From: Ostrinia nubilalis
Taxonomy: Eukaryota; Arthropoda; Insecta; Lepidoptera; Crambidae
Assembly: GCF_963855985.1 (NCBI RefSeq)
Contig: NW_026973566.1
Location: forward strand, 4,928,850 to 4,992,849
Direction: 5' to 3'
Length of the DNA: 64,000 bases
The position numbers and the translations under genes are program-made. Each line of letters begins with the position of its first letter. Within the stretch, counting starts at the first letter, position 1. The notes beneath the pieces were generated by a model that was not told where the DNA came from, searched no databases, and was given only the letters and a program-made list of their open reading frames with translations. Below are positions 1 through 8,544 of this stretch, in pieces.

Positions 1-1
1 T

Positions 2-2839
2 GAAGACGTGTTAAACGTGCATGGGTTAAACTTTCCTGTCACTTTTACAGATATTAAAACATTTGAAAATAATAATAGATTTTTAAGCATCAATGTATAT
101 TCCGTAAAGAATAAGCGCATTGTGGGGCCAATTTATAGATCAGAATTTAAAAGGAAAACTAGGATTAATTTATTACTTCTTGAAAATGGAAACAAATCAC
201 ACTATGTTTTGATAAAGAATTTGTCACGTCTTGTACGAGCTCAAATAACAAAACACCATAATAAGATATACTTCTGTGACGATTGTTTACTTTTCTTTGC
301 ATCTGAAGAAAAACTTGATGGTCACGTTTGTAGCGGCGTAACCACTGTGCTACCGGAACAAGGTAGTTATCTTAATTTTAAAAATTTTAATCGGAAACAA
401 GATATTCCTTTCGTTGTGTATGCTGATTTTGAAACTCTTCTTAAACCGATAGCAACTTGTGAACCGAGTCCCTCTTGTAGTTTTACTTTAAATCAAAAAC
501 AACACATTCCAGCGGCGTTTGCTTATAACGTAGTGTGCTCGTTTGACGAAAATCTTAATAGTTTTGTTTCGTATCGCGGACTTGACTGTGTTCATAAATT
601 TCTTAAAAGTCTTTACAAAGATATAGAAAAGATTTATGACATTTTGAGTGTCGATGTGCCAATGGTGTTCGATGAAAACGATGCTAAAATACATGCTGAA
701 GCTGATGTGTGTCACATTTGTAATGGTTTAATACTGTTTGATAAAGTAAGGGACCACTGTCACTTGACAGGCCGCTACCGGGGTGCCGCTCACCAACACT
801 GTAATTTACAGTACAGCCTGCCTAAATTAATTCCCGTCTTTTTTCATAACCTAGCGGGCTATGACTGTCATCTATTCATTAAAGAATTGGCTGAAAGTTC
901 GGGTCCCATAAAAGTAATACCGAAGAACAAAGAGAATTACATTTCTTTTACAAAATTTTTAAAGATGTCTGATAGTAAATTTGCCCAAATAAGATTTGTA
1001 GACTCTTTTAAGTTTTTAGGGACAAGCTTAGAAAAATTGGGAAACGGTCTACACAAATCCGATTTTGTTCACTTAAAACGTTGTTTTACCGAAGATAGAG
1101 AATTTGAATTATTAACCCGTAAGGGTGTTTATCCTTACGATTATATGAAATCTTGGAAATCGTATTCTAAGAAACATCTGCCCTCTAAGGAAAGTTTTTA
1201 TAATACTTTGACTGATGAGGGCATTAGCGATGAAGATTACATGCACGCGAAATTGGTCTGGAATACTTTTAATATTTCTAATTTGGGAGAATATACTGAT
1301 CTTTATCTTAAAACCGATGTTTATTTGTTGACAGATATCTTTGAAAATTTTAGAGCGGTATGTAAAAGAAATTATCATCTAGATCCAGCTTTTTACTTAA
1401 CAGCACCAAGTTTATCATTTGACGCGATGTTATTGAAAACGGGCGTAGAGTTGGAGCTACTGTCTGACTTAGAAATTATACGCCTCGTACAGAAAGGCGT
1501 GCGGGGTGGGATTTGTCTTTGTTCTACCAGGCTAGCTAGCGCGAACAACATTTACATGGATAATTACGATGAAACTAAACCAGATTCTTTTCTCTTATAC
1601 ATCGACTGTAATAATCTATACGGTTACAGCATGTGTCAGTCCTTGCCAGTAGCTAATTTTAAATTTCTTGAACAACACGAAATTGATAGATTACATATTA
1701 CAAACGTTTCAGACGATGCAGAATATGGATTTATACTAGAAGTTGATTTGTTGTACCCCGAAGAGTTGCACTGTACTCATAACGACTATCCATTTTGCGC
1801 GGAGAAATTTATACCTCCAGGAGGTACAACTTCTAAATTAGTGCCGAATTTATACTCAAAATACAATTATGTAATTCATTACGTACATTTAAAAACGTGT
1901 TTAAATCATGGTTTGATTTTGAAAAAAATACATCGGGTAGTTACATTCAAGCAAAGTAAATTCTTAGCGGAATATATTAATCTTAACACCGAATTGAGAA
2001 AGAAAGCAGAAACACCATTTCAACAAGACTTATTTAAGCTCATGAATAATTCTGTCTTTGGAAAAACCTTAGAAGATACTGAGCGTAGAGTAAACGTAAA
2101 ATTAGTGAATCAATGGCAGGACGATACCAATCGAACGAATCGATCTATCTCTGCGGCAAAGTTAATTTCACGACCAAATTTTCACAGCGCTACCATTTTT
2201 ACTGAAAACTTAGTAGCCGTTCAAATGAAACCGGAAAGAATTATACTCGACAAGCCGATTTACGTAGGTTTTGCTGTTTTAGAGCTTTCAAAAAGCCATA
2301 TGTATCAGTTTCATTACTCTGTCATAAAGCCTCACTACGGTCATAAAGTGCAATTATGTTACACGGACACTGATAGTTTTATCTATGAAATACAGACTAA
2401 AGATGTATACAGAGACATAAAACAAAATTTCTTGCGATATTTCGACACCAGTAATTACGCTTCGCAAAACCAGCACGATCTTCCGATTATGAACAAAAAA
2501 GTACCGGGTTTGTTCAAAGATGAACTTGGCGGACGTATTATGACTGAATTTGTAGGGCTAAGATCAAAACTGTACTGCATTAAAACTGAAACTGATGTAA
2601 TCAAAAAGGCAAAAGGCATTAGAAAGAATGTTATCAAACATTTGAACGCATCCGATTACAATGATGTATTACTCAATGATAAAATAGTGCGCAGAAAAAA
2701 TATTCTGTTTAAATGTATTAAGCATAATATTTTCACCCAGACAGTAAATAAAATTGCTTTATCAAATGCTGATGACAAACGTTTCATAATGCCCGACAAA
2801 GTTTCCACAAAGGCATGGGGTCATAGTTCCTTAATTTAA
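2..2839 (+). CDS. Protein-primed type B DNA polymerase (5' end cut by window)
   Basis: This is the replicative polymerase of the element. Counting from base 8, the visible part has about 943 residues. It shows exonuclease motif I (YADFETL, near residue 139), motif II (FHNLAGYD, near 280) and motif III (YLKTDVYLL, near 432). Polymerase motif A (DCNNLYGYS, near 533), motif B (LMNNSVFGKT, near 678) and motif C (YTDTDSF, near 785) are all intact. A Cys/His cluster (CHIC..HCHLTGRYRG, near 235-265) sits between Exo I and Exo II, as often seen in Polinton polymerases. The frame is open to the window edge, so the true start is upstream. The gene ends TKAWGHSSLI-stop. It is transcribed towards the - strand capsid cluster. 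No frameshift or stop is seen, and all catalytic Asp/Glu residues are present. Confidence 0.95.
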   Translation, partial: EDVLNVHGLNFPVTFTDIKTFENNNRFLSINVYSVKNKRIVGPIYRSEFKRKTRINLLLLENGNKSHYVLIKNLSRLVRAQITKHHNKIYFCDDCLLFFASEEKLDGHVCSGVTTVLPEQGSYLNFKNFNRKQDIPFVVYADFETLLKPIATCEPSPSCSFTLNQKQHIPAAFAYNVVCSFDENLNSFVSYRGLDCVHKFLKSLYKDIEKIYDILSVDVPMVFDENDAKIHAEADVCHICNGLILFDKVRDHCHLTGRYRGAAHQHCNLQYSLPKLIPVFFHNLAGYDCHLFIKELAESSGPIKVIPKNKENYISFTKFLKMSDSKFAQIRFVDSFKFLGTSLEKLGNGLHKSDFVHLKRCFTEDREFELLTRKGVYPYDYMKSWKSYSKKHLPSKESFYNTLTDEGISDEDYMHAKLVWNTFNISNLGEYTDLYLKTDVYLLTDIFENFRAVCKRNYHLDPAFYLTAPSLSFDAMLLKTGVELELLSDLEIIRLVQKGVRGGICLCSTRLASANNIYMDNYDETKPDSFLLYIDCNNLYGYSMCQSLPVANFKFLEQHEIDRLHITNVSDDAEYGFILEVDLLYPEELHCTHNDYPFCAEKFIPPGGTTSKLVPNLYSKYNYVIHYVHLKTCLNHGLILKKIHRVVTFKQSKFLAEYINLNTELRKKAETPFQQDLFKLMNNSVFGKTLEDTERRVNVKLVNQWQDDTNRTNRSISAAKLISRPNFHSATIFTENLVAVQMKPERIILDKPIYVGFAVLELSKSHMYQFHYSVIKPHYGHKVQLCYTDTDSFIYEIQTKDVYRDIKQNFLRYFDTSNYASQNQHDLPIMNKKVPGLFKDELGGRIMTEFVGLRSKLYCIKTETDVIKKAKGIRKNVIKHLNASDYNDVLLNDKIVRRKNILFKCIKHNIFTQTVNKIALSNADDKRFIMPDKVSTKAWGHSSLI

Positions 2840-3210
2840 TGCTTTACATTATGCTGAAATATATTATAATAATCATTTAGGCTAAACTAACTAACTATAG
2901 GTGTAAGGTTAATTTTAATTTATTTCATAAATATTGTAATTATTTATAAGTTAATAGAAATAAACATTTAATAATTTACACAATTTATGGTTTTATTTAA
3001 ACTCATAAAAATCGTCAAATAAGCGTAATCACGCAATATTGTAATTTGCAATACGCTGATACAATACATCCGTTCAGTTTTGCAAATTCAGCGATTTCGT
3101 AATAAAGTATCTGTACTAAACATAATTTTTAATAAATATTTCAACACCACGAGAGCTCATTCACTCCATATTATTCCACACCTCCAGACAAGCGAGAGAA
3201 TACATTTTCG
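2840..3210 (+). promoter_or_regulatory. AT-rich spacer: polymerase 3' end and upstream region of the next gene
   Basis: This is non-coding DNA between the polymerase stop and the small spliced gene. An AATAAA at about 2959-2964 is a plausible polyadenylation signal for the polymerase. The stretch from about 3150 to 3210 should be the 5' leader exon of the next gene, because a strong splice donor follows it. No clear TATA box was picked out. Confidence 0.5.
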
Positions 3211-3292
3211 GTAAGTATACAATTTCTAAGGTTTATTGGTATAGGTATTATTGTATTATAATACGAACACTAACAATTGTTTTACTTTTCAG
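3211..3292 (+). other. Predicted 82-nt intron in the 5' leader
   Basis: The donor TTCG|GTAAGTATAC matches the GTAAGT consensus. The acceptor is a pyrimidine-rich TTGTTTTACTTTTCAG followed three bases later by an ATG. The length is typical of small insect introns. Removing it would put the ATG at 3296 just behind a short leader exon. Confidence 0.65.
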
Positions 3293-3295
3293 ATC

Positions 3296-3715
3296 ATGGA
3301 AAACTCTGATGACACCAACATCATGCTGTCCCAGTACACCTGTGATCCCTGGGAAGGGCTCACTCAAGCCTGTCAGGAACTAATGGACAGGCCTGAGACG
3401 ACCGAGCCCCAAGCCTTGCGGGAAAAGAAGGTTCGGCGGAAGGCTGAGGCCAAGAAAAAGCGACGTAGTTCTGCAAAGTCCTACGTTATCAACAGGGAAC
3501 GCTCGAGAGGCATTCGGCTCATACAAATACGGGTGAGTGACCTAACCAGCGAGCCTTCCTGTTCGACGGCGCGGGACCCGGAGCACAGTGACAGTGAGGA
3601 CAATGTGGTGCTGAGTGCGCAGTATGTGGTGACAGAACACAATGACGAAATAATGGATATGACTGATAGTGTTATAAGAAAAATTTCAAAAAAGTTGTGT
3701 AGTGATAATCTTTAG
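3296..3715 (+). CDS. Small basic/acidic protein downstream of polymerase, unknown function (139 aa)
   Basis: The start at 3296 is preferred over the upstream in-frame codon at 3251 because a splice acceptor lies immediately before it. The product has a Trp-containing N-terminus (CDPWEGL), a very basic stretch around residues 45-58 (REKKVRRKAEAKKKRR) that could be a nuclear localisation signal, and an acidic Ser/Asp-rich middle (EHSDSEDN). Some adintoviruses carry 'Oncoid' genes near the polymerase, often with an LxCxE retinoblastoma-binding motif. Here the nearest match is QACQE at residues 24-28, which lacks the Leu, so that role is only a suggestion. An AATAAA at about 3769 would end the transcript. 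Base composition is more GC-rich than in the flanking genes. Confidence 0.6.
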   Translation: MENSDDTNIMLSQYTCDPWEGLTQACQELMDRPETTEPQALREKKVRRKAEAKKKRRSSAKSYVINRERSRGIRLIQIRVSDLTSEPSCSTARDPEHSDSEDNVVLSAQYVVTEHNDEIMDMTDSVIRKISKKLCSDNL

Positions 3716-3918
3716 TTTTAAGTATAAATATGTACTTAGGTTAAATAATAGTTTTATAAGAAAGTAGCAATAAAGTCTAGAAACTAAACGTGTTTATTTT
3801 TTCACCACCTCAAATAGGAAACAATTACTTTTACTATTTAGACTTAATTATTTTTTACTTGAAGGATCGATAAATTAAAGACGGTAATGCCTTTTAATAA
3901 GTATAGTTTATTTAAAAA

Positions 3919-4413
3919 TCATAAATTAACTTTATTTTCAACACACCATTTCTTTATGCATACTACATTTTTTAATGCACAAATTTTCTTATGATAAATA
4001 CAATTATATAATGCAGTATTATCTGAACAATACATTTTATGAAGAGTATTTAAGTTAGGAGCACTTAAATTACTTATATCTACAATATTATTTTCTTTTC
4101 CACATAGATCCTGCACCCAATTGATCTTTTCGTCTCCTTTTACAAAAATCTTTTTGTCTTTTAAGTAAGGTTTAATAATTCTTTGAAATTCTCTATAGTC
4201 TACATATCCTTCACTCCAGCGGTAGCCTCTGTTTCTTTCGATCCAGCGAACCTGCTTTTTCTCTTCAGCGGTTAATGAATTGAACGGATATGGTGGTTTT
4301 ACCAAAAATATGTAAGTATGCTCTTGGGTAGCCATAGCAAGTTCTTTAACTATAAATTCATTAACACTATTTTTGAACCCTTGAATATCCACAATTGCTG
4401 TGTTGATATTCAT
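3919..4413 (-). CDS. Conserved Polinton protein of unknown function (164 aa)
   Basis: This is the last gene of the - strand block. Its start overlaps the stop of the major capsid gene by four bases. An AATAAA in - strand sense lies directly after the stop (about 3912-3907), suggesting a shared 3' end for the late cluster. The protein has a KPPYPFNSLTAEEKKQVRWI segment and a Cys-rich C-terminus (CIYHKKICALKNVVCIKKWC). I recall similar proteins in arthropod Polintons but know no function. No catalytic motif or membrane segment is obvious. Confidence 0.7.
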   Translation of the reverse strand: MNINTAIVDIQGFKNSVNEFIVKELAMATQEHTYIFLVKPPYPFNSLTAEEKKQVRWIERNRGYRWSEGYVDYREFQRIIKPYLKDKKIFVKGDEKINWVQDLCGKENNIVDISNLSAPNLNTLHKMYCSDNTALYNCIYHKKICALKNVVCIKKWCVENKVNL

Positions 4414-5618
4414 GATAATTTCTTTACTATATTGCTCAAAGGTTTGTACTCAAATATACAATCGTTTAAAATCAAACAGTAAGCAGCGGTCTGATCGGGT
4501 ATTTCTTGATCTGTTTCGATTTCAACTCTTACATCGATCGATCCTTTCAAAGTTTCGTGTTGCCTCGAACAGTCGATAACAAATAAGGGAGCCACGTCTC
4601 TGAATTCCTTCAAGCTCATCAACGGCTCTGGTCGACGTCCGTGATACGACTGTTGAAATCTTGTGTACTGCTCATATAATAAAGTAATCTTGTCTTCGGA
4701 AAAACTAACATTTAGTCCTTCGTATGGGTAATATGACGAATTTAGAAAGACTCTTACATCACGTACATGACAGTGGTCAAACTCAGCCATTGACGAGTGA
4801 GCGTTATGTTTGCGGTTAGTTTGTAACGCGATTACAACAAATCGTGGTTTCTCTATTTGCGATGAAGTTTTAATAGACCACGTATGTTTACGAGTTTTAG
4901 GTAGTAGTGGATATTCATATAGGTCCCAATTACGATATGCTAATGGAATAGGTCGATCTTTTTCTAAATGTTTTAATAGATTAATTCTTTCTCTATCTGA
5001 TACTTTAATGTGTGGAACTCGCCAAACTATTTTATTAATTATAATGTCATCTACTATTTCACCTGTATTAAGTTTGATTGCATTGAGATTAGTATTGCTT
5101 CTCAGCAATACTAACTCGTGTTTACAGTTAATGATAATTTTATCATAATCTTCTGCAAATCCTAATATCTTGTTTAGCGGAATAGATGCGGAAAATGATC
5201 CACCAGCTGCATTGTTTGTGCCCGTGGGCGACCAACCCCAAACTTTTGCACACTTAGACTCATTATCATTTAAGGATAGATAAGATTTTATTGTCGTCGT
5301 AATACCTGCATTCTTAACTTTATCTATTTCTACCCCATTTAGTTCGTATCGTATGTCTTGAAATAGAAACAACGCTGGATTATTGACAAAATGTACATTT
5401 GATACTTTTTCTTTAGTCGTGCTATTAAAGACGTTCACTTTACCCTCGATGTATAAACTACTGAGTGAAGGCAGCACGTACAGGTCCTGTTGATTGATAG
5501 GTATCCGTATTTCATCGTTCTTGTTGAAACTGGTTACGTATGGTTTGTATGAATGGTATTCAAAACTTTCAATACTATTATCGTATGGTGTTTGTTGAGA
5601 TATATTTAAAATATTCAT
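4410..5618 (-). CDS. Major capsid protein (hexon-like, double jelly-roll family)
   Basis: The 402-residue product fits the major capsid proteins of Polintons/adintoviruses by position (next to the penton-like gene), size and sequence style. It is rich in beta-strand segments, for example the N-terminal YVLPSLSSLYIEGKVNV and FQDIRYELNGVEID. The C-terminal DQTAAYCLILNDCIFEY also suits the jelly-roll fold. It would form the pseudo-hexameric capsomers of the virion. The start codon overlaps the stop of the 48-aa ORF (ATGA), and the 3' end overlaps the next gene by four bases. That packing suggests co-transcription with reinitiation or leaky scanning. No defects are seen. The assignment rests on context and fold-level resemblance, not on a catalytic motif. 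Confidence 0.75.
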   Translation of the reverse strand: MNILNISQQTPYDNSIESFEYHSYKPYVTSFNKNDEIRIPINQQDLYVLPSLSSLYIEGKVNVFNSTTKEKVSNVHFVNNPALFLFQDIRYELNGVEIDKVKNAGITTTIKSYLSLNDNESKCAKVWGWSPTGTNNAAGGSFSASIPLNKILGFAEDYDKIIINCKHELVLLRSNTNLNAIKLNTGEIVDDIIINKIVWRVPHIKVSDRERINLLKHLEKDRPIPLAYRNWDLYEYPLLPKTRKHTWSIKTSSQIEKPRFVVIALQTNRKHNAHSSMAEFDHCHVRDVRVFLNSSYYPYEGLNVSFSEDKITLLYEQYTRFQQSYHGRRPEPLMSLKEFRDVAPLFVIDCSRQHETLKGSIDVRVEIETDQEIPDQTAAYCLILNDCIFEYKPLSNIVKKLS

Positions 5619-5761
5619 TTTATTAAACCAACTAGCTTAAGAAATGCTTTATTATTCTTGGTTAGCTTCTTTTTTACTTGAAGGGATGTGTCTTTATGAG
5701 GTGTTCTTTTAGAACTGACTTGAGTACTCGAGGTGATTGGGTTTTTATTGAAATTCAACAT
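5615..5761 (-). CDS. 48-aa basic protein between penton-like and major capsid genes
   Basis: A complete short ORF fills the only sizeable gap in the capsid cluster. It starts at ATG 5761-5759, overlapping the stop region of the penton-like gene, and ends in a TGA that overlaps the ATG of the major capsid gene. The product is Lys-rich (about one residue in four is Lys or Arg) with a Ser/Thr-rich N-terminal half. It ends in a compact motif, LTKNNKAFLKLVGLIK. Size, charge and place recall small DNA-binding core or cement proteins of adenovirus-like virions, but that is inference. Four-base and longer overlaps on both sides argue that it is a real gene. Confidence 0.6.
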   Translation of the reverse strand: MLNFNKNPITSSTQVSSKRTPHKDTSLQVKKKLTKNNKAFLKLVGLIK

Positions 5762-6429
5762 TTTTTTCTGAAGTGTAAGTACAGTTGAACTTCTTCTCCA
5801 CGTAAATTTATTTCTTTATTTTCAGCGTCCAACAATCTTATGTTAATAGCACTTATGGAATCTTTGTTAACAGGAAAATAAATTAAGTTTTTAGGTATTT
5901 CAATTATTCGATAACCAGGTGGTACATTAGGTACAAACTCGTAAATAATATGACTTGCTTTCCCATTTACAAAAGAACCACTAACTACATCGCATTCGAT
6001 CCGCACGATGGTTGTTGATACAATGCTGACGGGATACTCAGACTCAGTACTTATATTAGCATTTATCGTCCCCATACCAAATCCTAATATTTTACCAATT
6101 GATTCTTTCTTATTGAAGTGAACATCTTTGGAACAACATATATTTGTCTTCAAGGTATTGTTGTTGCAGGTTAGTTTTAATACGGTGTTCTTTATGTTAC
6201 TTTTTAAATAATCACATATATCCTGAAGCTCGTAAGACCCTTCAGGAATTTTAATGACTTCGCTATCACCATAATAAAATTTATTGTTTCTTTCATCTAT
6301 GTTAGGAATAGAATTGAAAGTTGAAAAATATATAAGACCGCATTCGTAGTCTCCTCGTAATTCCAACGTTGGTGAATAGTTTGTAATTAAACAGGCTCCT
6401 ACCCCGGTTATGGACACAGTGAAAGACAT
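5755..6429 (-). CDS. Minor capsid protein (penton-like single jelly-roll, probable)
   Basis: The 224-residue product sits between the protease and the major capsid gene, where Polintons and adintoviruses keep the minor capsid (penton) gene. It is beta-rich with few charged clusters. An N-terminal segment (VSITGVGACLITNYSP) leads into LRGDYECGLIYFSTFNSIPN, and the C-terminus is VQLYLHFRKKC. The role at the capsid vertices is inferred from family and position. The gap to the protease stop is about 16 bases. The 3' end overlaps the 48-aa ORF. No breaks are seen. Confidence 0.7.
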   Translation of the reverse strand: MSFTVSITGVGACLITNYSPTLELRGDYECGLIYFSTFNSIPNIDERNNKFYYGDSEVIKIPEGSYELQDICDYLKSNIKNTVLKLTCNNNTLKTNICCSKDVHFNKKESIGKILGFGMGTINANISTESEYPVSIVSTTIVRIECDVVSGSFVNGKASHIIYEFVPNVPPGYRIIEIPKNLIYFPVNKDSISAINIRLLDAENKEINLRGEEVQLYLHFRKKC

Positions 6430-6445
6430 TTTTATACTGACAATT

Positions 6446-6871
6446 TTATTTATTACATTTGTTATATAAATGCTTTATCCAATAGTTTCTTAAAAATTTT
6501 AGACATAAGTGACCACAGTTTGTGGTTCCAAACCTTTGATGTTGTACATAATTATAGTTTATTGGTAAGTTATGTAAATACTTAACTAATTCCAACGGCG
6601 GTTTTAAATTTCCAAAACTATCATAATATTCTGCGTAATCGTTTTGCTTTACAAAGGCTACCCAATGCGTTCCAGGATTTTTGCTGCTATCCAAATTTAG
6701 TATACCACACTCAATCTTTTTAGCCTTCAAAGGTAATTTATCTCTCATAAATACACCGCGAAAGAATGGTATATCACTAGCGTGTTCTAATATATCAAAA
6801 TTTGTGAGAGCACGTCTGGGTAGCCGTTTGATTAGTTTTTTGAAGGATTTAAGTATAAACCAGCTCCTTTT
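6446..6871 (-). CDS. Adenain-like cysteine protease; conserved N-terminus lacks an ATG
   Basis: This is the maturation protease of the virion. The catalytic His lies in GTHWVAFV, an acidic residue in YYDSFG, and the catalytic Cys in NCGHLCLKFL, the usual adenovirus-protease order. The first in-frame ATG is at 6748-6746. The family-like N-terminal segment (LTNFDILEHASDIPFFRGVF) lies upstream of it in the same frame, which stays open to a TAA at about 6874-6872. No ATG occurs in that extension, and it overlaps the end of the PLA2 gene in another frame. Translation may therefore begin by frameshift from the PLA2 frame, by splicing, at a non-AUG codon, or at 6748 with a shortened protein. Confidence 0.8.
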   Translation of the reverse strand, partial: KRSWFILKSFKKLIKRLPRRALTNFDILEHASDIPFFRGVFMRDKLPLKAKKIECGILNLDSSKNPGTHWVAFVKQNDYAEYYDSFGNLKPPLELVKYLHNLPINYNYVQHQRFGTTNCGHLCLKFLRNYWIKHLYNKCNK

Positions 6872-7560
6872 TTATGCGGTTTTATATACAATCCTTTTCC
6901 AAGAGCTACCGCTTCCATCATTCTATTATGGCGTTCAGACTCCTGAAGACTCTTCTGTGCAGCTTTAGAATCATTAACAGCTTTCGCAATACCTGCTGCA
7001 CCTCCCGCTAGAGAACCCAAGGCTGATAATCCCGCAAATATGGGAATGAGAGGTAAGAGTCCGCCATATTTTGGAATGGGAATACACCGTGGTAATTTTA
7101 TTCCTTTTTTATTTGAAAATAGTTTTTTTGCAGCAGCATATGCATATTGTATAGTAGAATGTTTGTCCTTCGATTTTAGTTTTTTAATTTGTGTTCGTAT
7201 TTTTTTAATACCCGACATAAATGATTTTACACCAGAGCCCGCCCTAATTTTAGCCTTCATTGCATTTTTTACTATCCACGATGCTATCTTTTCTCCGGTT
7301 CTGGCATCCTTCGATTTCATTCTCTTCTTAGCCATGTTTAAAAGTTCTACGTCAGCGTTGTGTCGAGCACTAGAATCTTTATTGTTGTAAGCAATATCGT
7401 GATACATGCAAGCTTCATCCAATTTGTTTACTCCTCTTTCGCCTCTAAGTAACCGTTTCTGAAGTTTTGTTCCAGGACCACAAAATTGATATCCAGGTAA
7501 ATGTAACTCGAACGGTAAATTATCTATCAAAGTATTAATAATACCACTGCCTTCCTTCAT
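6832..7560 (-). CDS. Virion protein with phospholipase A2 domain and hydrophobic segment
   Basis: The 242-residue protein carries a parvovirus-type PLA2 signature. It has a calcium-binding loop (YQFCGPG, residues 24-30) and a catalytic His-Asp pair in YHDIAY (residues 53-58). A basic region follows (about 75-160), and then a long hydrophobic, Gly/Ala-rich stretch at about 168-193. In related viruses such domains act on endosomal membranes during entry. It ends 39 bases inside the extended protease frame. A 51-base gap separates it from the integrase. All active-site residues appear intact. A fusion of PLA2 with a membrane-active segment in one minor virion protein is the most likely reading. 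Confidence 0.85.
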   Translation of the reverse strand: MKEGSGIINTLIDNLPFELHLPGYQFCGPGTKLQKRLLRGERGVNKLDEACMYHDIAYNNKDSSARHNADVELLNMAKKRMKSKDARTGEKIASWIVKNAMKAKIRAGSGVKSFMSGIKKIRTQIKKLKSKDKHSTIQYAYAAAKKLFSNKKGIKLPRCIPIPKYGGLLPLIPIFAGLSALGSLAGGAAGIAKAVNDSKAAQKSLQESERHNRMMEAVALGKGLYIKPHKKGAGLYLNPSKN

Positions 7561-7611
7561 CGATAAGCACAGAGTGATATGAGATAATAATTATCATCAG
7601 GTTTTATATAC

Positions 7612-8544
7612 CTAGACTACTAATTCACTTTTGTCCACCCAGCTGTTCTCCTCATCACTTAAACCTAACCATTTTACCAATAGCTTATTTCCTTTCTTTT
7701 TTATTACCTTTTCAATGAGATAAATATCTGGAAACTTGGTTTTCTGTAATTCAAATCCGTAAAAAGAACCCAGAATATTTAGATTGTGTTTGTCTTCTAT
7801 TTGATAAGTTTGAGGATTGGTTTTATTTACTTTAATAATGCGAAATATTTCGGTAGACCAATTAGGGGTATAACCTTTATAAAAATCTCCTTTGAATTTA
7901 CTTATACGAACATAATCACCGACTTGAAACGATGACCTTTGACGTACATTCCGCTTTTGGGATTTAACAATGTTACACCTGACTAATGTCTCATTATTAT
8001 TGTTAACATCAACCGGCTTGAATTTCGTGATTCGATGTAAAGTATTGTTATAGTAATGCACAGCTGAATTTAAATTATTATGGAACCATTCATATCGTCC
8101 GCACAAACTAAACATCTTGTAAAGGTGTGATTTTAAAGTTCTTATTACTCGTTCTACAATAGAAGCTTTTTTAACAGAGTATGTGGAATAATGATTTACG
8201 CCATGTTTTTTCATTAACTGCTTAAAAGAAGTATTATAAAACTCTGTCCCCAGGTCTGTTTGCAAGTTTGTAGGCTTTCTTGTCGATTTAGATAATATAT
8301 TTTGCATTGCACTCGTAACACAATTTTTTGATTTGGATTTCAAAGGTCTAACCCATACATATTTTGAAAAAGCGTCAATAACTACTAAAACATATTTATA
8401 TCCTTTATTAAATGACGAATATTTCTGTAAATCAATAAGATCAGCTTGCCATAAGTCGTCTATTCCTTTTATAATCGTGTGTCTACGAGAGAAATTTCTT
8501 CGTGCTGCTTTGTGAATCTCGTTTACTATATCTTGTTTACTCAT
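7612..8544 (-). CDS. Retroviral-type integrase with C-terminal chromodomain
   Basis: The enzyme inserts the linear element into chromosomes. From the preferred start (MSKQDIVNEI, 8544) the rve core shows Asp35 (WQADLIDL), Asp97 (QTDLGTEF) and Glu131 (SIVERVIRTLK), the DDE triad with standard spacing. A downstream SH3-like segment (VGDYVRISKFKGDF) is followed by a chromodomain at the C-terminus (YLIEKVIKKKGNKLLVKWLG). An in-frame start at 8577 exists. The 8544 start is preferred because it overlaps the previous gene's stop by only a few bases, like other junctions here. No breaks. The chromodomain suggests targeting to histone-marked chromatin, an inference from chromodomain retroelements. Confidence 0.93.
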   Translation of the reverse strand: MSKQDIVNEIHKAARRNFSRRHTIIKGIDDLWQADLIDLQKYSSFNKGYKYVLVVIDAFSKYVWVRPLKSKSKNCVTSAMQNILSKSTRKPTNLQTDLGTEFYNTSFKQLMKKHGVNHYSTYSVKKASIVERVIRTLKSHLYKMFSLCGRYEWFHNNLNSAVHYYNNTLHRITKFKPVDVNNNNETLVRCNIVKSQKRNVRQRSSFQVGDYVRISKFKGDFYKGYTPNWSTEIFRIIKVNKTNPQTYQIEDKHNLNILGSFYGFELQKTKFPDIYLIEKVIKKKGNKLLVKWLGLSDEENSWVDKSELVV

